Assembly (NCBI RefSeq): GCF_003990445.1
Contig: NZ_REEZ01000005.1
Span: 124,001-188,000, forward strand
DNA from: Pararhodobacter zhoushanensis
GTDB lineage: Bacteria; Pseudomonadota; Alphaproteobacteria; Rhodobacterales; Rhodobacteraceae
Direction of reading: 5' to 3'
DNA: 64,000 nucleotides
Shown: in pieces, positions 16,132 to 24,649 of the stretch
Numbering within the stretch: the first letter of the stretch is position 1
Layout: each line of letters opens with the position of its first letter
Notes under the pieces: generated by a model
Database searches by the model: none
What the model was told of the DNA's origin: nothing
What the model saw: the letters and a program-made list of their open reading frames with translations, nothing else
Made by a program: the position numbers and the translations under genes

Positions 16132-17601
16132 ATGACCACGTTCCAAGACGGGGCCGAGAGTGTCACGCCTGCGGGCTATGTCGAGCCGCAGCTGCTGATC
16201 GACGGCGAATGGATCGGGGCAGGCGAGCGCCACGCCGAACCCGTCGTCAATCCGGCGACAGGCCGCGCCATCGGGCGCGTGCCCCATGCCACCGCGCAGG
16301 ATCTGGACCGCGCGCTGGCCGCCGCCGAGCGTGAGTTCCCGAAGTGGCGCAAGGTGAACCCCCGCGAGCGGGGGCGCATCCTGAAGCGCGCCGCCGACCT
16401 TTTGCACGAGCGCGGCGATGCCATCGCGCAGCTGGCGACGCTGGAAATGGGCAAGCCGCTGTTCGAGAGCAAGATCGAGGTGCATGTCGCCTGCGAGGAA
16501 CTGGAATGGTTCGCCGAAGAAGCGCGCCGCAGCTGGGGCCGCATCCCGCCGGGCCGGTTCGGTGACACCCGTTTCAGCGTGATCAAGCAGCCGGTCGGCC
16601 CCGCCGCCGGGTTCTCGGCGTGGAACTTCCCCATTGGCAACGCCACACGCAAGCTGGGCACTGCCCTCGCCGCCGGGTGTCCGATGATCTACAAACCCGG
16701 TGAGGAAGCGCCGGCCTCGGCCCTTGCCGTGGCGCGCTGTCTGGTGGATGCGGGTGTGCCTGCCGGGGTGATCGCCGTGGTGTTCGGCGTGCCCGATACC
16801 ATCTCGCGCCACCTGATCGCCTCGCCCATCATCCGCAAGATCAGCTTCACCGGCTCGATCCCGGTGGGCAAGCACCTGATCAAGCTGGCCGCCGATACCG
16901 TCAAGCGCACGACGATGGAGCTGGGCGGCCATGCGCCGGTGCTGGTGTTCGACGACGCGCCGCAAGAGGCGGTGCTCGACCAGTCAGTGCAGCGCAAATA
17001 CCGCAACGCCGGGCAGGTCTGCGTCTCGCCCACGCGGTTTTATATTCAGGACGCCAGCTATGACGCCTTCTGCGCCGGGTTCGCCGCGCGGGCCAAGGCG
17101 CTCAAGGTCGGCGACGGGATGGACCCGGCAACGGTCATGGGGCCGATGGTCCACGCCCGGCGCCGCGACGGGATCGAGGCGCTGGTGCAGGATGCCGTCG
17201 CCAAGGGCGCAAAGCTGCTGGCAGGCGGTGAGCGGATTGGCAACGACGGGTTCTTCTATGCCCCCACCGTGCTGGCCGACGTCCCCGGCGATGCGCGCAT
17301 CATGTCTGAGGAACCCTTTGGCCCGGTCGCCGTGCTGAACCGTTTCAGCGGCATTGATGACGGCATCGCCAAGGCCAACAGCCTGCCTTTCGGTCTGGCC
17401 GCCTATGCTTTCACCCAGTCGCTTTCCAACATCCACCGGCTGTCGGACGAGATTGAGGCGGGCATGTTCGCGATCAACTCGTTCAACATCTCGATGCCCG
17501 AGACCCCGTTCGGCGGGATCAAGGAAAGCGGGCTTGGCTCCGAAGTCGGGACCGAGGGGCTTGATGCCTATCTCGTCTCGCGCACCATCAGCGTCACGTA
17601 A
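16132..17601 (+). CDS. NAD(P)-dependent aldehyde dehydrogenase
   Basis: A 489-aa aldehyde dehydrogenase of the succinate-semialdehyde/benzaldehyde dehydrogenase type. The catalytic Cys is in NAGQVCVSP (near residue 295), the general-base Glu in TMELGGHAP (near residue 262), and the nucleotide-binding FTGS motif precedes it (SFTGSIPVG). It is the first gene of a four-gene operon with a ThDP decarboxylase and two hydroxyacid dehydrogenases, so its substrate is probably the aldehyde made by the decarboxylase. GGGAGGGAG lies 7-8 nt before the ATG. It resembles the vdh-like enzyme at 25501-26940, but the two are clearly separate paralogues. Confidence 0.92.
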   Translation: MTTFQDGAESVTPAGYVEPQLLIDGEWIGAGERHAEPVVNPATGRAIGRVPHATAQDLDRALAAAEREFPKWRKVNPRERGRILKRAADLLHERGDAIAQLATLEMGKPLFESKIEVHVACEELEWFAEEARRSWGRIPPGRFGDTRFSVIKQPVGPAAGFSAWNFPIGNATRKLGTALAAGCPMIYKPGEEAPASALAVARCLVDAGVPAGVIAVVFGVPDTISRHLIASPIIRKISFTGSIPVGKHLIKLAADTVKRTTMELGGHAPVLVFDDAPQEAVLDQSVQRKYRNAGQVCVSPTRFYIQDASYDAFCAGFAARAKALKVGDGMDPATVMGPMVHARRRDGIEALVQDAVAKGAKLLAGGERIGNDGFFYAPTVLADVPGDARIMSEEPFGPVAVLNRFSGIDDGIAKANSLPFGLAAYAFTQSLSNIHRLSDEIEAGMFAINSFNISMPETPFGGIKESGLGSEVGTEGLDAYLVSRTISVT

Positions 17602-17610
17602 GAGGCCCGC

Positions 17611-19311
17611 ATGACCTATACGCCCCCCACCGGCACCACCGCTGCCGAAGACGTTCTCAGCCGGTTGAAATCCGCCGGGGTTGACGTGCTGCTGGCGAAT
17701 GGCGGCACCGATTTCCCGTCAATCATCGAGGCTTATGCCAACACCGCCGAAAGCGGGCTGGACCTGCCGACGGTGCACACGATCACCCACGAGAATGTCG
17801 CGCTGGGCATGGCGCATGGCTATTACCTTGCCACCGGGACACCGGCGGGGGTGATGGTGCATGTGAACGTCGGGCTGGCGAATGCGGTGATGGGGCTGAT
17901 CAACGCCAAGTCCGAGAATATCCCGGTGGTAATGTGCTCGGGCCGCACGCCGCTGACCGAGGGGAACCGCTTTGGCGCGCGCTCGTCGCCGATCCACTGG
18001 GGTCAGGAAATGCGCGATCAGGCGGCGATGATCCGCGAGGTGGTCAAATGGGACTACGAGCTGCGCTACCCCGAGCAGGGCGGGGCCATCGTCGACCGCG
18101 CCGTGTCCATCGCGATGAGCGAACCGCGGGGCCCGGTGTACCTGAGCCTGCCGCGAGAGGTTCTGGCCGAGGCCAAGCCGCTGCCGCCGCACCGCCCCGG
18201 TTCCAATGTCGCGCCGACTTCGTATGCCGCCGCGCATCCTGACGCCGTCCGCGCCGCCGCCAAGGCGCTGGCCGGGGCCAAGCGCCCGGTGATCATCTCG
18301 CAGAGCCCCGACCATCTGGCAGGCTTCGAGCCGCTGGCGACGCTGGCCGAGAAACACGCGATCCCGGTGGTGGAATACTGGTCGATCCGGCAGGCCCTGC
18401 CAACGACGCATCCGATGCACGCAGGCCGTGAGCCGACGCCGTGGATCAAGGACGCTGATGTCATCGTCGCGCTGAACGCCATGGTGCCGTGGATCCCCGA
18501 AACCGTAAAGCCGCCCGAGGATTGCGTCGTAATCGCGCTGGGGCCGGACCCGCTGCATCAGGCCGTGCCCGCGCGCGGTTTCCCCATCGACATCTCGCTG
18601 GCCGGGGGGATCACCCCCACACTGCACGCTCTCAGCGCCGCGCTGGATGAGGTCGCCACCGACACCGCCCACACCGAGCGCCGCGCCCGCGTCGCCGCCT
18701 TCCGGCAGGCTGCCGCCGAAGGCGTCGCCAAGCGCGTTGCGGCGGGGCAGGGCAGGCCGATGAACCCGGCCTATGTGTCGAAATGCCTGTCGGATGCCGC
18801 CGACGACAAGACCACCTTCGTCAATGAGCTGGGCGTCGATCCCTCGGTCATGGAGTTCCGCGCGCCCAACACGCTGTTCGGCTCGCCCTTGTCGGGCGGC
18901 CTCGGCTGGGGCGTCGCGGCGGCGCTGGGCGTTCAGCTTGGCGCGCCGGACCGGCAGGTGATCGCCTGTGTCGGCGATGGCTCGTACCTGTTCGCGAACC
19001 CCGTGGCCTGCCACCAGACCGCCGCGTCGCTGGGCCTGCCGCTGCTGACCGTGGTGTTCAACAACGGCATCTGGAACGCCGTGCGCCGTTCGACGCTCTA
19101 TATGTACCCCGAGGGCAAGGCGGCGCAGGCCAATACCATGCCGATCACCGCGCTCAACGCCATGCCCGACCACGCCGCCATCGCCCGCGCGCATGGCGCG
19201 CATGCCGAGCGGGTCGAGGATGGCGCCGATCTGCCCGCCGCCATCCAGCGCGCGCTCGCCGCCACCAAAGCCGGGCAGCAGGCGCTGCTTGAGGTCATTG
19301 TGAGCTACTGA
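17611..19311 (+). CDS. Thiamine diphosphate-dependent decarboxylase (benzoylformate decarboxylase/acetolactate synthase-like)
   Basis: A 566-aa three-domain ThDP enzyme. The N-terminal pyrimidine-binding domain has the activating Glu in THENVALGMAHGY (about residues 52-64). The C-terminal domain has the Mg/ThDP motif GDGSYLFANP ending in NN (about residues 453-480). The family decarboxylates 2-oxo acids, with or without carboligation. Flanked by an aldehyde dehydrogenase 9 nt upstream and two 2-hydroxyacid dehydrogenases downstream, it most likely decarboxylates an aryl- or alkyl-2-oxo acid to an aldehyde, as MdlC does in the mandelate pathway. The precise 2-oxo acid is unknown. Confidence 0.88.
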   Translation: MTYTPPTGTTAAEDVLSRLKSAGVDVLLANGGTDFPSIIEAYANTAESGLDLPTVHTITHENVALGMAHGYYLATGTPAGVMVHVNVGLANAVMGLINAKSENIPVVMCSGRTPLTEGNRFGARSSPIHWGQEMRDQAAMIREVVKWDYELRYPEQGGAIVDRAVSIAMSEPRGPVYLSLPREVLAEAKPLPPHRPGSNVAPTSYAAAHPDAVRAAAKALAGAKRPVIISQSPDHLAGFEPLATLAEKHAIPVVEYWSIRQALPTTHPMHAGREPTPWIKDADVIVALNAMVPWIPETVKPPEDCVVIALGPDPLHQAVPARGFPIDISLAGGITPTLHALSAALDEVATDTAHTERRARVAAFRQAAAEGVAKRVAAGQGRPMNPAYVSKCLSDAADDKTTFVNELGVDPSVMEFRAPNTLFGSPLSGGLGWGVAAALGVQLGAPDRQVIACVGDGSYLFANPVACHQTAASLGLPLLTVVFNNGIWNAVRRSTLYMYPEGKAAQANTMPITALNAMPDHAAIARAHGAHAERVEDGADLPAAIQRALAATKAGQQALLEVIVSY

Positions 19312-20495
19312 TGGACCCGACCCTCGCCCAGCTGCGCCGCCAATTCCCGATGGTCTCGGATCTGGAGCGCCGCGCACGCTGGCGGATGCCGCGCTTTGCG
19401 TTTGAGTTCCTGCAAGGCGGGGCGGGGGACGAAACCGGCATGCCGCGCAACCGTGCGGCGCTGCAATCGGTGCAGGTGGTGCCGCGCTATGGCGTGAGCG
19501 TCGGCGCGGCCAGCGCCGAGACCGAGCTGTTCGGCCACCGCTACGCCGCCCCCATCGGCATCGCGCCGATTGGCTTTGACGGCATCATGTGGCCCGGCGC
19601 GACCCGGCTCTTTGCGCAGGCCGCGCAGGCGCGCAACATCCCCTATATGGTCGGCACGCTGGCGACCGAGACCATCGAGACCGTCTGCGCGCTGGCCCCC
19701 GATGTGACGTGGTTCCAGCTTTATCCGCTGGCGGCCGATGACCACCGCGTCACCTTCGATCTGGCTGCGCGCGCCGATGCCGCCGGGGCCAAGGTGCTGG
19801 CCGCGACACTGGACGTGCCCGCCCGCACCAAGCGCCCGCGCGACATGCGTAACGGGTTCGGCATGCCGTTCAGGCTGACGGCGGGGATGCTCTGGCAGGC
19901 CGGGATCGCCTGGCCGTGGGCGCTGGCCATCGCCAAGCGCGGTATCCCGACCTTTGCCAATATCGAACGGTACTCCGGCCCGGGCCGCGACGTTTCAGCC
20001 CGCTACGTCGGCCAGCATGTCGGTGGCGGCTTTGATTGGGAGGTGCTGGCCCGTCTGCGCGACCGCTGGAAGGGGCCGATGATGGTCAAGGGCGTGATGC
20101 ACCCCGAGGACGCCGAAAAGGCGGTTTCGCTGGGCATTGACGGGGTTGTGGTGTCCAACCACGGCGGGCGTCAGTTTGATGCGGCCCCGGCGAGTGTGGA
20201 TATGCTGCCCGCGATTGCCGCTGCCGTGGGCAGCCGCGCTACGGTGATGCTCGACAGCGGCGTGACCGCAGGCGTTGACGTGCTGCGCGCGATGGCGCTA
20301 GGGGCCAACGGGGTGCTGGCCGGGCGGGCCTTCATGCTGGGTTTGGGCGGCATCGGTGATCTGGGCGCGCAGCATATGGCAGGCGCGTTGATCGGAGAGC
20401 TGACGCTGGCCATGGCGCAATCGGGCGTCACCACGACCGATCAGATCGCCACGCTGGCCACCCACCACCCCGGCGCATGGAGGTTCGACGCATGA
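19311..20495 (+). CDS. FMN-dependent L-2-hydroxyacid dehydrogenase (LldD/mandelate dehydrogenase family)
   Basis: A 394-aa flavoprotein of the FMN-dependent alpha-hydroxyacid dehydrogenase family (L-lactate, S-mandelate, glycolate). The active-site signature SNHGGRQFD carries the catalytic His, and MVKGVM holds the conserved Lys. An insert around residues 170-225 (LTAGMLWQAGIAWPWALA) resembles the membrane-associating loop of mandelate and L-lactate dehydrogenases. The ATG overlaps the preceding stop by 1 nt (TGATG), so it is coupled to the ThDP decarboxylase, which would use its 2-oxo acid product. Confidence 0.9.
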   Translation: MDPTLAQLRRQFPMVSDLERRARWRMPRFAFEFLQGGAGDETGMPRNRAALQSVQVVPRYGVSVGAASAETELFGHRYAAPIGIAPIGFDGIMWPGATRLFAQAAQARNIPYMVGTLATETIETVCALAPDVTWFQLYPLAADDHRVTFDLAARADAAGAKVLAATLDVPARTKRPRDMRNGFGMPFRLTAGMLWQAGIAWPWALAIAKRGIPTFANIERYSGPGRDVSARYVGQHVGGGFDWEVLARLRDRWKGPMMVKGVMHPEDAEKAVSLGIDGVVVSNHGGRQFDAAPASVDMLPAIAAAVGSRATVMLDSGVTAGVDVLRAMALGANGVLAGRAFMLGLGGIGDLGAQHMAGALIGELTLAMAQSGVTTTDQIATLATHHPGAWRFDA

Positions 20496-21859
20496 GCCAG
20501 GCCCTCACCGATCTGATCGCTGCACTGGGCGAGAAGGTCTCGACCAACCCCGCCGTTCGCGATCACCACGGCCACGACATGAGCCGCCAGCCCCTGCACC
20601 GCCCCGACGCGGTGGTGTTTGTCGAGAGCGAAGCGGATGTCGTCACCGCCGTGAAGATCTGCGTAACCCATGGCACGCCGGTTGTCGCTTTCGGTGCCGG
20701 CTCGTCGATGGAGGGGCACACGATCCCCCTGCGCGGTGGCATCAGTCTGGACATGACGCGCATGAACAAGATCCTCGCCGTTCATGCCGAGGATTTCGAT
20801 GCCGTCGTGCAAGCTGGGGTCACCCGCAAACAGCTGAACGAGCATCTGCGCGACAGCGGGTTAATGTTCACCGTCGATCCCGGCGCGGATGCGTCGCTGG
20901 GCGGCATGGCCTCGACCCGCGCCTCGGGCACCACCGCCGTGCGCTATGGCACGATGCGCGAGACGGTCATCGCGCTGAAGGTGGTGACCGCCAGCGGTGA
21001 GGTGGTCAGCACCGGGCGCCGGGTCAAGAAATCCTCGACGGGCTATGACCTGACCAAGCTTTTTGTCGGGGCCGAGGGCACGCTGGGCGTGATCACCGAA
21101 GTCACCGTCAAGCTGCACCCTATTCCTGAGGTCATCGCCTCAGCCATCTGCAGCTTCGCCACCATGGCCGGGGCGGTGCAGACCGTGGTCGAGACGATGC
21201 AATCCGCGCTGCCCGTCGCGCGGATCGAGTTTCTGGATGAGGTGGCAGTTGATGCCGCCAATGCCCACGCCGGTCTGGGCCTCAAACGCGCGCCGACGCT
21301 GTTTCTGGAATTTCACGGCTCGGACCGTTGGGTGCAGGAGCAATCCGAAACTGTCCGCGATCTGGCCCGCGACAATGGCGGCTCGGATTTCGACTGGTCC
21401 ACCCGCCCCGAGGACCGCGCGCGGCTGTGGAAGGCGCGGCACGAGACGATCTATTCCAACCAGTCCCTGCGCCCCGGCTGCAAGACCTATACCACCGATG
21501 TCTGCGTGCCGATCTCGCGGCTGGCCGAAGCCGTTCTGGCCGCCCGCGCCGATGCCGATACGGCACCCTTTCCGGTCAAGATCATCGGCCATGTCGGTGA
21601 CGGGAATTTCCACGTCGGTTATTTGATAAAACCCGAAATAGCCGAGGAGTTGGCCGAAGCCGAGCGTCTGGCCGAACGCCTCTACCAGCGCACGATGGAT
21701 ATGGAAGGCACGTTTTCGGGCGAGCACGGCGTGGGGATTTCCAAGCTGAAATACCTGCGCCGCGAGCATGGGCCGGGGGTCGATCTGATGAAGGCACTCA
21801 AGGCCGCGCTGGACCCGCAGGGTATCATGAACCCCGGCAAGCTGGGGCAGGAAGGTTAG
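20492..21859 (+). CDS. FAD-linked D-2-hydroxyacid dehydrogenase (GlcD/DLD family)
   Basis: A 455-aa FAD-binding oxidoreductase of the vanillyl-alcohol oxidase superfamily, GlcD/D-lactate dehydrogenase (cytochrome) branch. The FAD-binding PP-loop region is AFGAGSSMEGHT (about residues 66-77), the second flavin motif is DPGADASLGGMASTRASGT, and the metal-site region GHVGDGNFH lies near residue 366. The start overlaps the LldD stop by 4 nt (ATGA). Together the two dehydrogenases would oxidise both enantiomers of a 2-hydroxy acid to the same 2-oxo acid. It converges on ybaK with a 4-bp overlap. Confidence 0.9.
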   Translation: MSQALTDLIAALGEKVSTNPAVRDHHGHDMSRQPLHRPDAVVFVESEADVVTAVKICVTHGTPVVAFGAGSSMEGHTIPLRGGISLDMTRMNKILAVHAEDFDAVVQAGVTRKQLNEHLRDSGLMFTVDPGADASLGGMASTRASGTTAVRYGTMRETVIALKVVTASGEVVSTGRRVKKSSTGYDLTKLFVGAEGTLGVITEVTVKLHPIPEVIASAICSFATMAGAVQTVVETMQSALPVARIEFLDEVAVDAANAHAGLGLKRAPTLFLEFHGSDRWVQEQSETVRDLARDNGGSDFDWSTRPEDRARLWKARHETIYSNQSLRPGCKTYTTDVCVPISRLAEAVLAARADADTAPFPVKIIGHVGDGNFHVGYLIKPEIAEELAEAERLAERLYQRTMDMEGTFSGEHGVGISKLKYLRREHGPGVDLMKALKAALDPQGIMNPGKLGQEG

Positions 21860-22329
21860 CGCAGCAGATCGGTGACGGTGCAGCCCAGGGCGGCAACCAG
21901 ATCGCCGGGCGCGATGCGGATCTGCAACCCGCGCTGCCCGCCGTTGACGTAGATCTGCGGCCAAACGTGGGCGCTGGCATCCAGCGCGGTGGGCACCGCG
22001 CGTTTCTGGCCCAGCGGGCTGACGCCGCCGACCTTGTAGCCCGTGCGCCGTTCGGCATCCGCAGGCTGCATCATCTTCGCCGATTTGCCCCCCAGCGCTG
22101 CCGCCAGCTTCTTCATGTTCAGCTCGGCGTCCGAGGGCAGCACCGCGCAGACCGCGTTGCCGTCCAGATCGACCATCAGTGTCTTGAACACCTGCGCCGG
22201 GTCCGCGTCCATCGCTTGCGCCGCCTGCAACCCGACGCGTTCTGCGCCCGGATCATAGTCATAGGGCACCAGCTCGAACGCCAGTTTCGCGCGCAGCAGG
22301 GCTTGGGTGGCGGGGGTCGTCTTGGCCAT
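21856..22329 (-). CDS. ybaK: Aminoacyl-tRNA deacylase YbaK/EbsC
   Basis: A 157-aa YbaK-family trans-editing protein that hydrolyses Cys-tRNA(Pro) and related misacylated tRNAs in the cytoplasm. Family features are the N-terminal VFKTLMVDLDG segment with the conserved Lys, DAELNMKKLAAALG, and the C-terminal GYKVGGVSPLG loop. The length matches bacterial YbaK. It converges on the GlcD-type gene, sharing TTAG as overlapping stops. No functional link to the surrounding catabolic genes is expected. Confidence 0.92.
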   Translation of the reverse strand: MAKTTPATQALLRAKLAFELVPYDYDPGAERVGLQAAQAMDADPAQVFKTLMVDLDGNAVCAVLPSDAELNMKKLAAALGGKSAKMMQPADAERRTGYKVGGVSPLGQKRAVPTALDASAHVWPQIYVNGGQRGLQIRIAPGDLVAALGCTVTDLLR

Positions 22330-22390
22330 GGGTCCGGGCAGCGTTGTGGGTGCCCCGTTGTGCCGCGCGCTTAGCCGGGGGACAACCCCC

Positions 22391-24649
22391 TCAGCCTAGC
22401 AACACCCGCGCGATGATCTCCAGCTGGATCTCGTTCGAGCCGCCAAAGATGCTCTGCGAGCGCGCGTTGATATAGACGGCGCTCGCGACCTTGCGGTCTT
22501 CGGCCAGCGCGTCCTCAACCGGCAGTTCATGCAACGGCCGGTGCGGCTCCCACCGCAGGGCGTCCGGGCCAAGGCTGTAGGCCCCCAGCTCGGTGATCGC
22601 CTGCCGGATGCGGCTGCGCTCGATCTTCATCACCGAAGACGGCACCGCGCCCGGATTGCCCCCCGCCTGCACCGCCGACATCGCCGTCAGTTCCAGCATG
22701 TCATTGGCGTCGATATCGGTGCCGATTTCGGCAAACCGCGCCATGAACAGCGGGTCATCGGTCAGGCCCGACGCGTCCGCCATCCGCCACAACCGCGCAT
22801 AGAGAGCCCGCAACAGCCCCCCAGCAAAGGCCCCGCCGCGCTCGAATTCCAAGAGGTACTTGGCGATCTCCCACCCGTCGCCTTCGGCCCCCACCAGATC
22901 ACTGGCCGGGACGCGCACGTCGTCAAAGAACGTCTGGTTGAACTCATGCGTGCCGCAGATCGAGCGGATCGGTTTCACCGTCACACCCGGCGCTTTCATG
23001 TCGATCAGCAGAAAACTGATGCCCTGCTGCTTCTTGCCGCTGTCATCGGTGCGCACCAGCGCGAACATGCGGGTGGCATGGTGGGCATGCGTGGACCAGA
23101 TTTTCGAGCCGTTGACCACGTAGTGATCGCCGTCGCGCACCGCCTTGCACGACAGGCTGGCAAGGTCGGACCCCGAGCCCGGCTCGGAATACCCCTGCGC
23201 CCAGAAATCCTGACCATTCAGGATGCGCGGCAGATAGAACGCCTGTTGTTCGGGCGAGCCGTAGCGCATCAGCACCGGCGCGATCATCTTGAAACTGGCA
23301 CCGCGGAAATGCGGCTCACCGGCGCGCTCGCTCTCTTGGTCAAAGAGATAGCGCTGGGTCAGCGTCCAGCCCGACCCGCCATGTTCAGCGGGCCATGAGG
23401 GCGCGGCCCAGCCAGCGGGGAGCTTTTGCAGCCAGCGGAGCCCGATAGGCGGGTGTGCCAGAAACGAGGGGTTCAGCCGCTCGGCCCGCTTGGTGTCGGG
23501 GTCGAGGGTGGCGTCAAAGAAGGCGCGCACCTCATCGCGGAAGGCCAGATCACCCTCGCTCAGCGCAAGGTTCATCCCGCCATCATCCGCGCCGGGCCGC
23601 AGCAAGCCTTGCTCGCGCAGCCCTGCGTCGCGCATGGCCTCGCCGTAGCGCTGCAGGTGGCACGCGGTGCTGCCCCAGGTGTTTTCCAGCGCATAGAGAC
23701 GCTTGAACCAATGGCCGATGGGCATCTCCTCCGAGAAGCCCATTGCGCCGTGCAGCTGGATCGCCTCTTGCGCCACCGAGCGGGACAGCTTGCCGATTTT
23801 GGCCCGCGCGCCGGACACGCCCCGGGCGCGCTCCAACGGCGGCATGCCCAGCGACAACGCGGCCAGCAGAGCCGAGGCGCGCGCCTCTTCCAGCTTGACC
23901 GCCATCTCGGCCATGCGGTGCCGCAGCGCCTGAAATTTCGCGAGCGGCTGGCCGAATTGCACCCGCTCCTTGGTATAGCTGACCGTCGCTTCCAGCAGCG
24001 CGGCCATCGCGCCGACCGCCTCGGAACAACCCGCCGCGTTGGCGTGGTCGAGGGCTTGCAGCAAGGCGGCGCTGGCATCCATGGACAGATCGCCCAGCGG
24101 CTCACCGGGTGTGCCGTCCAGCACCAGATCCGCCGCCGTCCCGCCGTCAACGGTCGCGTAGGGCGTCAGGCCGCCCGGCTCCACCGCGAACACGCCCAGC
24201 CCTGCCGGGGTCTGCGCCGTCACCAGCAACAGCCCGGCCTTGTCGGCATCAAACACAGCCGCCTTCGCGCCGGACAATGCACCGTCCCAGCGCGTCGCGA
24301 CCGACAGAAGGCCGTCGCCCCGCTCGACATGCGCGAAAGCCACGCGCAGCGTGCCCTCGGCCATCGCGGGCAGCCAGCGGGATTTCTGCGCCTCGCTGGC
24401 CAGAAGGTCGATCACCACCGCCGGCAGTAAGGCCCCGGCGACCCAGCGCTCGGCAACCTGCGCCCGGCCCATCTCTTCGGCCAACACAGCCACCGTGCTG
24501 GCCGCACCGCCCAGACCCCCGAAAGCCTCGGGCACCGGCAGCGCCAGCCAGCCCTGTTCAGCGAAATCAGCCCATGCGGCATCACCCGCCAGCAGACGCC
24601 GCGCTGAATCGCGCAGCATCCGCTCTTCGTCACCGGGGATCAGACGCAT
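22391..24649 (-). CDS. Double-length (fused) acyl-CoA dehydrogenase
   Basis: A 752-aa protein made of two acyl-CoA dehydrogenase units: about residues 1-355 and 360-752. An internal Met begins the second unit (MNLALSEGDLAFRDEV). The second unit has the FAD/acyl-binding motif YSEPGSGSDLASL and ends IFGGSNEIQ, where the canonical catalytic Glu (YEGT) is Gly. The first unit keeps only weak motifs (FGQPLAKFQALRH, QLHGAMGFSEEMPIGHW). This looks like a fusion of the two subunits of alpha2beta2 acyl-CoA dehydrogenases. In an hca-type operon the expected role is oxidation of a saturated phenylpropanoyl-CoA, as for HcaD. The gene starts directly after the hydratase-lyase stop. Confidence 0.85.
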   Translation of the reverse strand: MRLIPGDEERMLRDSARRLLAGDAAWADFAEQGWLALPVPEAFGGLGGAASTVAVLAEEMGRAQVAERWVAGALLPAVVIDLLASEAQKSRWLPAMAEGTLRVAFAHVERGDGLLSVATRWDGALSGAKAAVFDADKAGLLLVTAQTPAGLGVFAVEPGGLTPYATVDGGTAADLVLDGTPGEPLGDLSMDASAALLQALDHANAAGCSEAVGAMAALLEATVSYTKERVQFGQPLAKFQALRHRMAEMAVKLEEARASALLAALSLGMPPLERARGVSGARAKIGKLSRSVAQEAIQLHGAMGFSEEMPIGHWFKRLYALENTWGSTACHLQRYGEAMRDAGLREQGLLRPGADDGGMNLALSEGDLAFRDEVRAFFDATLDPDTKRAERLNPSFLAHPPIGLRWLQKLPAGWAAPSWPAEHGGSGWTLTQRYLFDQESERAGEPHFRGASFKMIAPVLMRYGSPEQQAFYLPRILNGQDFWAQGYSEPGSGSDLASLSCKAVRDGDHYVVNGSKIWSTHAHHATRMFALVRTDDSGKKQQGISFLLIDMKAPGVTVKPIRSICGTHEFNQTFFDDVRVPASDLVGAEGDGWEIAKYLLEFERGGAFAGGLLRALYARLWRMADASGLTDDPLFMARFAEIGTDIDANDMLELTAMSAVQAGGNPGAVPSSVMKIERSRIRQAITELGAYSLGPDALRWEPHRPLHELPVEDALAEDRKVASAVYINARSQSIFGGSNEIQLEIIARVLLG

